From Bradyrhizobium canariense (GTDB taxonomy: Bacteria; Pseudomonadota; Alphaproteobacteria; Rhizobiales; Xanthobacteraceae): DNA of 64,000 nucleotides. Shown here in pieces: positions 1 through 8,030 of the stretch. Positions within the stretch are counted from its first letter, which is position 1. Every line of letters starts with the position of its first letter. Both the position numbers and the translations under genes were made by a program. Below the pieces are notes generated by a model, which was not told the origin of the DNA, made no database searches, and was given only the letters and a program-made list of their open reading frames with translations. Location: NCBI RefSeq assembly GCF_900105125.1, contig NZ_LT629750.1, forward strand, positions 4,677,001 to 4,741,000, read 5' to 3'.

Positions 1-403
1 CGATCAAAGAGCCGGAATCCTGAAGCCCCGGGGACTCCTTGATGACAGCCGCGGTGCGCGCATCAAATTTGATCCAGTGCGCGGCTTCCCTGCTGGCAAG
101 GACAGCGGCCCAGGAGGGCGCCATGAAGACAACAGTGTTTGGTTCGTCGTCATCGATAACAATAGACAGGATTACTTGATTGGGATAGCGCGCCAGGCTT
201 TTCGCGGCAATGACGTCTAAACTGGCGTACGGAGTATCTTTCGGAGGTGATACATAGGCAGGATCGCTCGACAGCCACTCATCCAGTTCATCATGGAAAA
301 TGAGCGGCAGCCCGGTAAGACACGTGACGAGCAAGAAAAGCGTGCAAGCCAAGCTCGACCATTTGTGTATCCATACCCAAATTCTCAGCCTAGCCAATAC
401 CAC
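1..403 (-). CDS. PepSY-associated transmembrane protein (5' part only, runs off the left edge)
   Basis: An open frame on the minus strand runs from a GTG at 403 to base 1 without a stop (about 134 codons visible). It begins with a short basic stretch, then a WIHKW motif followed by a hydrophobic helix ending in TGLPLIFHDELDEWL. This is the signature first helix of PepSY-associated TM proteins, in which a conserved WxH starts the helix and an FHDE-type motif ends it. The later part resembles a periplasmic PepSY segment. The gene starts 93 bases downstream of the siderophore receptor stop on the same strand, and such receptor-PepSY pairs (FoxB/FpvG-like) take part in periplasmic or inner-membrane iron release from siderophores. 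The family call is from sequence; the role is inferred from the family and neighbour. The rest of the protein lies outside the window. Confidence 0.8.
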   Translation of the reverse strand, partial: MVLARLRIWVWIHKWSSLACTLFLLVTCLTGLPLIFHDELDEWLSSDPAYVSPPKDTPYASLDVIAAKSLARYPNQVILSIVIDDDEPNTVVFMAPSWAAVLASREAAHWIKFDARTAAVIKESPGLQDSGSLI

Positions 404-495
404 GCGATTATCCTACGCCTCGAGAGCCGAGTAGATTAAGACCGACAGTATCGGCCCCGATTCATGAATTCATTTTCACCTGTATTGCCGCTATT

Positions 496-2847
496 TCACC
501 AAGCGTATCGCAGGTTTGCAAGGATGGTTCTCCTGAACCCGTAATAGCAATTGATGCCGCTGGTGCATGATGAGACGTAAATTTTGTCGAACAGATTTGT
601 CGCATTGAGCGAAACCCGCCAGTGCTTGTCGAAATCATACCGCACGGCTGCATCGAACAGCGTGGCCGACGGCACGATCGACGGCGTGTTGAGGAAACCC
701 GGAACGCCCCAGACGTTCGTGGCAGTGCCATAAGTTTCGCCGACATACCGCACGCCGCCGCTCAATCCAAGGCCGGTCAGCTTCCCTTCCTTGAAGGCAT
801 AATTAACCCATAGTGAAGCGCTGTCGGCCGGTACGCCGACCGGAACTTTTCCAACCGTGTCGGTCGTGGGGTTTGCCGCTGTCACGACGTTTTCAAGATG
901 AGTGTAAGCAGCAATCATGCTCAAACTTCTCGTGATATTGGCATGGAGTTCGATCTCGGCGCCGCGCGAACGGATCTCGCCAGTCTGAACGCTGTATCCG
1001 GCAAAGTTCGGATCAGGAGTCAGCACGTTTTGTTGGGTCAAATTGAAAATTGAAGTCGTGACGAAACTGTCGAAGCCAACCGGCTGAAACTTCACGCCAG
1101 CTTCGTACTGCTGTCCTGTGGTTGGAGCAAACTGTGTCGCAGCATGCGACAAGCCGATCTGCGGTTGAAACGATGTCGAATAACTTACGTAGGGAGCGAT
1201 TCCGTTGTCAAAGTTATGTATTAAGCCGGTGCGCCAAGTGAAAGCGTAATCGTCCTGGCTGCTATTGGTCTTTGCGACCATATCGTTCGAAGCGCTGCTC
1301 AGCGCATCGTAACGGCCTCCGATAACGAAGGTCGTCTGATTCCATTTCATCTGATCCTGAACGTAACTCCCAACCTGATCAGATCTTGTCACCGGAGCAC
1401 TCTGTATCGGTGGGACAGTGATGGCCCGCCCATATACTGGGCTGAACATATTGATAGAGGGTTCGGCGCCCAACCCAAGTGCAAGGCTGTTACCTGTGGT
1501 TTCGTGGATGTCCAGGTTGAGATAATCAATTCCCGCGACGACCTTGTGCTGGATCGGACCGATCCCAAAATCCAACTGAGCCTGATTGTCGGTCTGGAAG
1601 GCCTTCCGACTAATATTGTCCAGATATGCATAGCGAAGGACCGTGCTCTGGTCTGCCGATAGAGCAAGATTGCTGCCCGGAATATACAGGTGTTGCTCTT
1701 CCATGGTATTCTCTGAATACCGCACGTTCTGCCGGATGGTCAGCACCTGATCAAATTTATGCTCGAAGGAATAGCCGACCGAAGTCTGCTCACGCTTCCA
1801 CGTATTATAGTTGGGGTCGCCAACGAAGAAATTGGTCGGTATTTGACCGTGGGGGTTCGGTAACACCGCGCCGAGCGAAGGCAATCCGGCATAAATTCCC
1901 AATCCTGGATCATTAATGTAGTTCGCCAGAATGGTGAAACTCGTCGACGCATCCGGTCGCCAGGTAATGGCAGGAGCTATGCCGAAGCGTTGATCTTTGG
2001 TGTAATCCACCTGCGTGTTGTCGGTAAGGCCGATGCCGGTGAGGCGGTAAAGTAGCTGTCCGTCCTTGTCGAGTACGCCTCCCAAATCGAACGAGGTCTG
2101 CAGGCGATCAAATGTTCCGCCACCGAAGTTTATTTCGTTAGTCGGCCTGTCGGTCGGCAACTTACTGGCAAGGTCAACAAGGCCTCCGGGACTAGATTGG
2201 CCATAGAGTACTGAAGCGGGGCCATGAACGATTTCGGCACGCTCCAGAAAATAAGGATCGGTTGAGCTAAACGGCGGTAGCTTTAATCCATCAAGATAAA
2301 TGTCCGGCGCGAAGCCCCGTATCTTCATATATTGATCGGTATAGTGGGCAGCCGTGCCAAACGGCTCGGGCACGACGCCAGACGAATAACGAAATGCCTC
2401 ATTCACGGTCTGCGGCTGCTGATCATCAAGCTGCTGGCGTGTTACGACTGAGATGGCCTGCGGAGTTTCGAGCAGTGGTGTATCTGTCTTCGTTCCCGCG
2501 ACGCTTCTCGTCGCAACGTACCCCGAAACCGCGCTGTTAGCCCGTTGGGCAGAAGACGGCGATGGAGCGGGAGCTGGAGCGACGGGAAGACTATGCTGCT
2601 GCTCTCGCTGTCGATTCATACTGGCGGCGCGTCGTGACTGCGATTGCGCGCCTGGTGCCGGTGTTCGCTTTTTCTGCGCAGAAGGCGCCTCGACGTTAAC
2701 CGGCGGGAGAGCCGACTGTGCATTCGCGTGAAGGCACGGATTACACGAAAGAGCGAGATAACTTACCAGGCTCAGATTTACGCAACGAAACGATTTCTTT
2801 CCCCAGAACACAAACACCCCCAAACAAATTCGTTCTGCCTCTGTCAC
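496..2847 (-). CDS. TonB-dependent siderophore receptor (FhuA/FpvA type)
   Basis: A 783-residue outer-membrane receptor that would import a ferric siderophore using TonB energy. A signal-like hydrophobic segment ends near ANAQS (about residue 45), followed by a Pro/Gln-rich linker. The plug starts near residue 125 (LETPQAISVVTRQQL) and contains the typical MKIRGF, DGLKLP and RAEIVHGPASVLYGQ motifs. The remainder is the beta-barrel, with a NLFDKIY box near the end and a terminal aromatic residue (YAW). The first start codon is GTG; a second in-frame GTG at 2811 is preceded by a G-rich stretch and gives a cleaner signal peptide, so the true protein may be 12 residues shorter. Upstream lies an AraC regulator, downstream a PepSY protein, together suggesting a regulated siderophore-uptake unit. 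The substrate cannot be read from sequence. Confidence 0.93.
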   Translation of the reverse strand: MTEAERICLGVFVFWGKKSFRCVNLSLVSYLALSCNPCLHANAQSALPPVNVEAPSAQKKRTPAPGAQSQSRRAASMNRQREQQHSLPVAPAPAPSPSSAQRANSAVSGYVATRSVAGTKTDTPLLETPQAISVVTRQQLDDQQPQTVNEAFRYSSGVVPEPFGTAAHYTDQYMKIRGFAPDIYLDGLKLPPFSSTDPYFLERAEIVHGPASVLYGQSSPGGLVDLASKLPTDRPTNEINFGGGTFDRLQTSFDLGGVLDKDGQLLYRLTGIGLTDNTQVDYTKDQRFGIAPAITWRPDASTSFTILANYINDPGLGIYAGLPSLGAVLPNPHGQIPTNFFVGDPNYNTWKREQTSVGYSFEHKFDQVLTIRQNVRYSENTMEEQHLYIPGSNLALSADQSTVLRYAYLDNISRKAFQTDNQAQLDFGIGPIQHKVVAGIDYLNLDIHETTGNSLALGLGAEPSINMFSPVYGRAITVPPIQSAPVTRSDQVGSYVQDQMKWNQTTFVIGGRYDALSSASNDMVAKTNSSQDDYAFTWRTGLIHNFDNGIAPYVSYSTSFQPQIGLSHAATQFAPTTGQQYEAGVKFQPVGFDSFVTTSIFNLTQQNVLTPDPNFAGYSVQTGEIRSRGAEIELHANITRSLSMIAAYTHLENVVTAANPTTDTVGKVPVGVPADSASLWVNYAFKEGKLTGLGLSGGVRYVGETYGTATNVWGVPGFLNTPSIVPSATLFDAAVRYDFDKHWRVSLNATNLFDKIYVSSCTSGINCYYGFRRTILANLRYAW

Positions 2848-3161
2848 TCGTGGGATGGCGTCACTTCACGACCATCACGGATTTAGAGCCGATTGAATTT
2901 GCTCTCGCCGACTTTGCGCACTCGCTCCGCCGCGAAAAAGCATCAGCCCAAAGCTCGTGTAGCGCGCCAACGCGCGTCGTACATCCAATCGGTCGATTGA
3001 ATCGCTCTAGACTGCTTTTGGAATGCGGAAGTGTTGCGGATAGAACGCGCGCAGTTATGAAAAACTGCCAGCACGTTGCTCAATCCTGCCAAGTCACGCG
3101 AAAGGATGCATGGCGCACATTCCGCAAATTACGCGCGCGAGAAGCGCAAAGCGTAATGAGA
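2848..3161. other. Intergenic region carrying the presumed receptor promoter
   Basis: This 314-base gap separates the AraC regulator stop from the receptor start. Both genes are on the minus strand, so the receptor promoter should be here. I see no convincing -35/-10 pair, Fur/Irr box or clear inverted repeat, and no conserved reading frame. Confidence 0.4.
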
Positions 3162-3983
3162 TCACGAATCGATCTGGCGCTCTGCCAGATAACGGGCAGG
3201 CGGCTTGCCCATGGCCTTGCGGAACATGGTGACAAAGGCGCTAGCGCCCTCATAGCCGAGCTCGACCGCCACGGCCTGGACTGACGCTCCTTGGGTCAGG
3301 CGCCGCAGCGCGAAGAGGATGTGGAGCTGCTGGCGCCAGCGGCCGAAGCTCATGCCGGTCTCGCGTTGCAGGATACGAGCCAAGGTCCGCGGGGCGATGG
3401 ATGTGCGCTGGCTCCACTCATCCATCGTCGCGCGATCCGAAGGATCGGCCATCAATGCAGCCGCGATCTTACGCAGCTTGGTGTCGGCCGGCATCGGGAA
3501 GTTCAGCTTGTCGACAGGTGCCCGCGACAGTTGGTCGAGCAGCACCGTGGCGATCCGGCCATCGGCGCCGTCGATATCGTACAGGACAGGCATCTCGGTG
3601 ACGTGCAGCAGCAAATGCTCCAGCAACGGCGAGATCGATAGGGTACAGCACTGCCTCGGCAGCGCTGACGCCGCATCCGGTTCGACGAACAGCCAATACA
3701 CCTCGACCTCTCCGGCGGCGGTCATACTGTGGGGAAGATTGCCGGGAATCCAGACCGCGCAGCGTGGCGGCACGATCCAGACGCCTTTGTCGGCTTCGCA
3801 AGTGATGATACCGCGTACGGTCAGGAGAAGCTGCGCCTTACGATGGCTATGGACGGCGAGTTCTATGCCCTTGGTGACGATAGCGGCGCCGCCAGCGACG
3901 ACGGCGCGGGGCACATCCTCAAGGGAAAACGTGCCACGACCAGGGGAGCCGATCTCGTTTTCCGAGGGATGATAGAATGGCAT
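3162..3983 (-). CDS. AraC family transcriptional regulator with N-terminal cupin domain
   Basis: A 273-residue protein starting at ATG 3983. Residues about 30-130 form a cupin-like sensor domain (AVHSHRKAQLLL, then WIVPPRCAVWIPGNLPHS), and the C-terminal 100 residues are an AraC DNA-binding domain with two helix-turn-helix units (MDEWSQRTSIAPRTLARI and VQAVAVELGYEGASAFVTMF, followed by GKPPARYL). This is the layout of the NimR/RipA-type group. It lies directly upstream of the siderophore receptor on the same strand, so control of that operon is the natural inference, but the ligand and operator are not visible. Confidence 0.9.
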   Translation of the reverse strand: MPFYHPSENEIGSPGRGTFSLEDVPRAVVAGGAAIVTKGIELAVHSHRKAQLLLTVRGIITCEADKGVWIVPPRCAVWIPGNLPHSMTAAGEVEVYWLFVEPDAASALPRQCCTLSISPLLEHLLLHVTEMPVLYDIDGADGRIATVLLDQLSRAPVDKLNFPMPADTKLRKIAAALMADPSDRATMDEWSQRTSIAPRTLARILQRETGMSFGRWRQQLHILFALRRLTQGASVQAVAVELGYEGASAFVTMFRKAMGKPPARYLAERQIDS

Positions 3984-4422
3984 GGCTGGTGACGATCGAT
4001 CCGAATGCGATTGACCAGATCAGACATATCAGTCCGCGATTGCGACTTTCAACACAAGTGTCAGTCGGCGTTCAGATTCGGCTCTGGCTCACTTTTGAAG
4101 CGGTTTGGGAGATGTTTGGCGCTTTGATTGGGTGAGAATCAGCGTCGATGAGGGCGAGGCGAATATGACCACTGAGCGATGAAATGCCAGCAAGCGCCCG
4201 CTCGTAACTTCCGCTGTTGGCCCTTGGCTGACCCACACACTGCGACACGGGTCGTCTACTCTAGCGAGGGAAAAGCGGACTAGTCAGGCGCTCGCCAATT
4301 TCCAACCCGGACATCCGCGACCGCCAAAGCTATTTCATTTGACAGTTCGCGAGTGTCGTCCATTCCCGTCTTTATCTTTGCAGCCGCAGAGTTTAAGCTG
4401 CTTTTGGCTGGGGGTACTTTTC
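3984..4422. other. Intergenic region, no gene recognised
   Basis: About 440 bases between the divergent AraC gene and the next plus-strand gene. No conserved reading frame, RNA gene or clear repeat was seen. A ribosome-binding site (GGGG at 4410-4414) near its right end belongs to the following gene. Confidence 0.4.
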
Positions 4423-5103
4423 ATGCGCATCTGCTGGCGAGTGATCGCTGTTGCGTTTATTTCCTTTTTATTTGCATCAGTCGAACTCTTTGCCGATGAA
4501 CCTGAGATCGACATGTTCGCGTTGATGGCCGGCAAGTGCAGCACGCTGAAAGTCGCAGAACGCGATTTCGCGTGCACATCTGTGGCGTTCTCTCACAGCC
4601 CCGGGGGCCGATCTGGTTTCACCGTCCCTCTCAACGATGCAGACGATGACAGTCACATCATCACGTTTTCGGGTGAAAATGGCAGGAGAGAGCAGGATAA
4701 TCTGTACGTGCTATCGATCGACCGGATGCTGTTAAAATCCAAGGACAGGCCCAAGGTCGATGGGCTGCCGACACCGTCCGTCGAGCCATCGACTGGCACG
4801 TGTAAGCAGATTGGAAATTTCGCGACACAACAAGTGTCCAGCGTCTCTTGTAGTGCCACCGATGGAACGGGGAGGAAGTATGAACTCCAGTTCGAGTCGG
4901 ACGGCTCGCCTATCAAGGTGATGATGATCAGGGCAGCTGATCCAGCGACCGAAGAGCGCCGTGCCGATCCAGCTACGGACGAGCGCCGCACCGAGATACT
5001 CGCCGAGCATATCGAGCAGATCAAATGCCGACAAATGGCTGATGTTCAGGGTGTCCTGCCCAGGGACCGCACGGCCTTCATTCTTCGATGCATGGACGAA
5101 TGA
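4423..5103 (+). CDS. Secreted protein of unknown function
   Basis: A 226-residue protein if started at ATG 4423. This start has a GGGG ribosome-binding site 8 bases upstream and gives a clean signal peptide (hydrophobic VIAVAFISFLFASVELFA, then DEPEID); the frame is open further upstream but without these features. The mature part has several cysteines (KCSTLK, RDFACTS, TGTCKQ, VSCSATD, IKCRQ, LRCMDE), suggesting disulphide bonds. Near the C-terminus there is a short internal duplication, ADPATEERR followed by ADPATDERR. I do not recognise the family. The even cysteine spacing and signal peptide argue that it is real and periplasmic. Confidence 0.7.
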   Translation: MRICWRVIAVAFISFLFASVELFADEPEIDMFALMAGKCSTLKVAERDFACTSVAFSHSPGGRSGFTVPLNDADDDSHIITFSGENGRREQDNLYVLSIDRMLLKSKDRPKVDGLPTPSVEPSTGTCKQIGNFATQQVSSVSCSATDGTGRKYELQFESDGSPIKVMMIRAADPATEERRADPATDERRTEILAEHIEQIKCRQMADVQGVLPRDRTAFILRCMDE

Positions 5104-5245
5104 TGGGCAAAGACAAGCGGTTGGGCAATTTGGCCATGACCTTCTATACCAGTTTGACTCCGAGGACCCGGGACCAATTCTCGACAACGTCTTCCACCGC
5201 CTAGCTAGAGGAGCGCCTCTTCGGCGCACGTATTGGGGTAGAGCC

Positions 5246-5536
5246 ATGCGATTACCGTCAGCTCGTCGGGCCTTGCTCGGCTTGGCGATCGTTCTGTTGG
5301 CTGGCTACGGTCTAAATCGCGGGGTTTTGGTCGGATCCAGGATCGAAACTGCCCGGCTCAGCGACGAGTATCCGGTGCCGTTCTACAAGAAACATTGTCG
5401 GTACCTGTTCTTCACAGGGGTCCAACAGGTTTGGACAAGCTCCGAATCCACCAGAGAAGACGCGGAAAAAAGCTCCTGTGCTCCATTGAAAAGTGAACCC
5501 GTTATTCACCGGCGACGTAAACCTTCTAATTCTTAG
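5246..5536 (+). CDS. Small secreted or anchored protein, unknown function
   Basis: A 96-residue protein from ATG 5246, preceded by GGGGTAGAG. A basic N-terminus and one hydrophobic helix (LLGLAIVLLAGYGL) form a signal peptide or anchor. The rest contains CRYLFFTGVQQVWTS, then a segment rich in Ser/Thr/Glu, and a second cysteine (SSCAPLK). The C-R-Y-L-F...V-W-T pattern followed by a downstream Cys resembles a group of short conserved Bradyrhizobium proteins known to me only as hypothetical. The function is unknown. The frame is open upstream to 4961, but that part overlaps the preceding gene and is not coding-like. Confidence 0.6.
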   Translation: MRLPSARRALLGLAIVLLAGYGLNRGVLVGSRIETARLSDEYPVPFYKKHCRYLFFTGVQQVWTSSESTREDAEKSSCAPLKSEPVIHRRRKPSNS

Positions 5537-5806
5537 CGGAATTTTTTCCGTATTTTCGGAGCGCTCCGCCGATTCGCCGTCACTCCACCAAGAGCCTCCC
5601 TCGGACCAAAGCGATGGAGCCGGGAACGTTGGCTCTTCGGGCTAAGGCGACCTTAGAACTGCGCATGCGCGCGATCCGATTATGGTCCCTTGGCAGACCA
5701 ACGCAGGCTGGGCGTCAATATCGCCTTGGCACGCCTTCGGATGAATTGGCGGGACAACGGCGTTCAGATATCGCTCCATTGACCCAATAGGGGTGCAGGT
5801 TCCCGC
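5537..5806. other. Intergenic region, no gene recognised
   Basis: Nothing convincing is seen up to the tandem repeat at 5809. The sequence is less GC-rich than the main part of the window, like its neighbours. Confidence 0.4.
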
Positions 5807-5947
5807 ATGTGTCATATCTGCCGCACTGTGGACCTATTCCTCGAAGGGTGTCCTACCTGCCGCACTGTAGACGCATTCCGCCGTTCATGCTTATGGCGTG
5901 CTGAGGGGAAAGTTCAACAGGTTACTGCCTTGTTTCTTCTAACCTAA
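5807..5947 (+). CDS. Possible 46-codon ORF with a duplicated CxxC motif
   Basis: From ATG 5807 a short frame encodes MCHICRTVDLF, then CPTCRTVDAF, so a 10-residue CxxCRTVDxF unit occurs twice, encoded by an imperfect DNA repeat. It ends at a TAA 16 bases before the ATG of the next small gene. A weak AGG lies about 9 bases upstream of the ATG. Only one of the five base differences between copies is synonymous, so selection for protein is not evident. It may equally be a duplicated upstream control element. Low confidence as a gene. Confidence 0.25.
   Translation: MCHICRTVDLFLEGCPTCRTVDAFRRSCLWRAEGKVQQVTALFLLT
5809..5879. repeat. Imperfect tandem repeat, two 32-base copies 39 bases apart
   Basis: Copy 1 is 5809-5840 and copy 2 is 5848-5879; by eye 27 of 32 bases match, with an identical core CTGCCGCACTGT. 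The repeat lies 84 bases upstream of a small secreted repeat protein. It could be a paired operator site, or the coding duplication described for the overlapping short ORF. Confidence 0.7.
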
Positions 5948-5962
5948 CGGAGAACTACCTTG

Positions 5963-6142
5963 ATGAAGATTTTGATTATTGCGGGTGCAACGCTCGCCTT
6001 GGTGACCGCTGCCGGCGCGGCCGACCTCCCGCACCCGCAGCCCGTCTATCAGCAGGCTCCGGTCGGCAAGATGCCGATTGGCAAGTCCCCCGTTGGGAAA
6101 GCCCCGATCGGCAAGGCGCCCATCGGAGCCCGAACCTACTGA
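5963..6142 (+). CDS. Small secreted peptide with P-[VI]-G-K repeats
   Basis: A 59-residue protein from ATG 5963, with a GGAGA ribosome-binding site 9 bases upstream. It has a signal peptide (ILIIAGATLALVTAAGAA) followed by a short mature region built of a pentapeptide repeat: PVGKM, PIGKS, PVGKA, PIGKA, PIGA. Small secreted proteins of this design are, to my knowledge, common and uncharacterised in Bradyrhizobium and Rhodopseudomonas. The alternating Pro-Gly-Lys pattern would give an extended cationic chain, perhaps associated with the envelope, but that is inference. Confidence 0.75.
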   Translation: MKILIIAGATLALVTAAGAADLPHPQPVYQQAPVGKMPIGKSPVGKAPIGKAPIGARTY

Positions 6143-6201
6143 TACGCGGTAGTGGTCTCGTTTGAATCTGACCTTCATCGTCGACAGCCGAGGGGCGAAG
6201 C

Positions 6202-6909
6202 GTGGCAAATAGGCTGACGAGGCCAGGACTATGCTCGCTTGCGGGATTCGCACTTGCTGTTTTGCTCCAGTGCAGAATCCAGTCAGCTGCTGCAAACGAA
6301 GTTGATACGCGCGCCGGTTCGGAACGTGTCATTTCCCAGAAACGGGAGGTGCACAACCGCACCGCCGACGCGAATGCGCTTGTTTCCAGTGAAGCTGCCG
6401 CTGAATCGAAACCGGCGCCGCGGTCGACCCGAAAGCCGGAGTCGGGATCAGCAAAGGGCCCGTACTACGTCGATTTCAGAGCCAGAACGGCAGCGAGTTG
6501 GGGACACGCTTTCGTCTGGTTCGGGAAGACAAGCGAGCGAGAAGTGGAAGTCGCGGGCCTTACCCCTGCGGGAGACACCCTGACTTATATGCTCGGTTAT
6601 GTGACGTGGGTGCCGTCCGAGACCGGGGCAAGCTATGGCGATCTTGATCCGGAGTACCTGACCGCCAGTTACCGGGTTTACTTGAACGAGCCGGATGCAA
6701 AGAGGGTCTTTGCATACATCAAGAAATTGCAGGCGAGCTCACCGGTCTGGAGCGCCGAAATATCCAATTGCACTTCGTTTATCGGCGACATCGCAAATTT
6801 TATGGGATTGAAAGTTCCGTTGCGCTGGGAGCGTCCAGAGAACTACGTCAACGATCTCAAGGCGATGAATGGCGGGCGCCAGATCGTCCACCTGTCGTCA
6901 GCACAATAG
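6202..6909 (+). CDS. Secreted protein with conserved His and Cys, possible permuted NlpC/P60-like fold
   Basis: A 235-residue protein starting at GTG 6202, with AGGGG 6 bases upstream. The N-terminus has a hydrophobic signal segment (SLAGFALAVLLQC, possibly a lipobox Cys at about 24), then a low-complexity linker to about residue 85. The folded part contains YYVDFRARTAASWGHAFVWFG (His102) and, about 90 residues later, EISNCTSFIGDIANFMGL (Cys190). A histidine in a GHAF-type strand followed by a cysteine at the start of a helix is the order found in permuted papain-like proteins (YiiX/LRAT type). A conserved ETGASYGDLD motif lies between them. I infer a possible amidase or acyl-transferase; no known family is recognised with certainty. 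Confidence 0.7.
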   Translation: MANRLTRPGLCSLAGFALAVLLQCRIQSAAANEVDTRAGSERVISQKREVHNRTADANALVSSEAAAESKPAPRSTRKPESGSAKGPYYVDFRARTAASWGHAFVWFGKTSEREVEVAGLTPAGDTLTYMLGYVTWVPSETGASYGDLDPEYLTASYRVYLNEPDAKRVFAYIKKLQASSPVWSAEISNCTSFIGDIANFMGLKVPLRWERPENYVNDLKAMNGGRQIVHLSSAQ

Positions 6910-7136
6910 CTCGCGCTCGTCGTTAGCCTCTAAGGAAGGGGCTTTCGCATCACCGATCCGAGATCAGCATCCATTACGTGCCGCGCCGCTGCCACGAGCG
7001 CTGACGATCTTAATTGTGGGATTACAGCCCAACTCTGCTAAGTAGACTTTTAGGTCCGGTCTAAGTGGCATCCATGATGCTGCCTTGGAAGCTGAAGGAA
7101 CCTGACTGCAAAAGCCGGGCTGAAGACGAAGGGGAA

Positions 7137-7847
7137 ATGAACCAACTGGTCCCAACCAACATTCCACCATTGCGGCGCAAGCTTTACGATCTATTCGCTG
7201 CGGCGCCTCTCATTGCATTGTATTTATTTAGCCTGACCCAAATGCTGTCGCCTTTGGCTCTGCAAATTTCACTGGCCAAGCTGTTCATCCAGACTGACCC
7301 GTCCGTGCTTCCTCCGGTTCTGGTGCTTGGCATCGTGTCCAAGATATGCACCCTGGTTTTCTTTGCGCTCCTGGTTGTGATGTTTGTGGTGCGCCGCGTA
7401 CCCCTGCACTACCCCATTGCATTCTTCCCGCGTTTAGCCGCGGGTGCCGGCACGTTTCTTGGTATGGGCATTGTGATGCTGCCGACCGAACAGCTTTCCT
7501 CCGGGCTATACCTGATATCGTTGCTTTCGATTATCGGCGGCACCGTGTTTGCAGTCTGGGGTATCCTCGCGCTCGCTCGTTCGATCAGTATTATGCCGGA
7601 GGCGCGGGGATTGGTAACCTCGGGACCTTATGCCTTTATCCGTCACCCGCTTTATCTTGGCGAATTTTTCGTACTGGTTGGGATTGCTGTGCAGCACGTC
7701 ATGCCTTGGGCGCTGCTGCTACTCGCAGTCCAATGCGTATGCCAATTCGAGCGTATGAAAAACGAGGAACGCGTGTTGGCTCGAGCCTTTCCAGATTACG
7801 CAGACTACATAGCGCGTACCGCACGGCTGTTACCGGGCGTCTATTGA
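7137..7847 (+). CDS. Isoprenylcysteine carboxyl methyltransferase / PEMT-like membrane protein
   Basis: A polytopic membrane protein of 236 residues from ATG 7137 (the frame is open to a GTG at 7065, adding 24 polar residues). About five hydrophobic helices precede the diagnostic C-terminal motif GPYAFIRHPLYLGEF, followed after another helix by an ERMKNEER..FPDYADYIARTARLLPGVY segment. The GPYxxxRHPxY motif and the following E-R-x-x-NEE pattern bind S-adenosylmethionine in ICMT/PEMT membrane methyltransferases. The substrate is unknown; phospholipid, thiol or other small-molecule methylation are all possible. The ribosome-binding site at 7137 (AAGGGGA) is closer to the start than usual, so the start is uncertain. 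Confidence 0.8.
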   Translation: MNQLVPTNIPPLRRKLYDLFAAAPLIALYLFSLTQMLSPLALQISLAKLFIQTDPSVLPPVLVLGIVSKICTLVFFALLVVMFVVRRVPLHYPIAFFPRLAAGAGTFLGMGIVMLPTEQLSSGLYLISLLSIIGGTVFAVWGILALARSISIMPEARGLVTSGPYAFIRHPLYLGEFFVLVGIAVQHVMPWALLLLAVQCVCQFERMKNEERVLARAFPDYADYIARTARLLPGVY

Positions 7848-8030
7848 ATTAGACAGGCCACTGCGGAATCGAATCAACTTGCATCGCAAGTCAACCGATC
7901 GCCGCGAGTGGCTGCAACGCCACGAGCGAATAGAGATGTCGTCGACCAGATTCGAACGCAGCGAACGATCCCAGGACTGCCAAGTCCCATGTCTCAAAAC
8001 TGCGAAAGCCGCGCTCGTTACAGAGTTGAT

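Noticed and set aside
4180..4300. CTTCCGCTGTTGGCCC ... AAAAGCGGAC pattern suspected to be a gene or IS remnant
   Set aside because: The resemblance to recurring TTCCGCT/AGCGGA intergenic pieces is too short to support a call.
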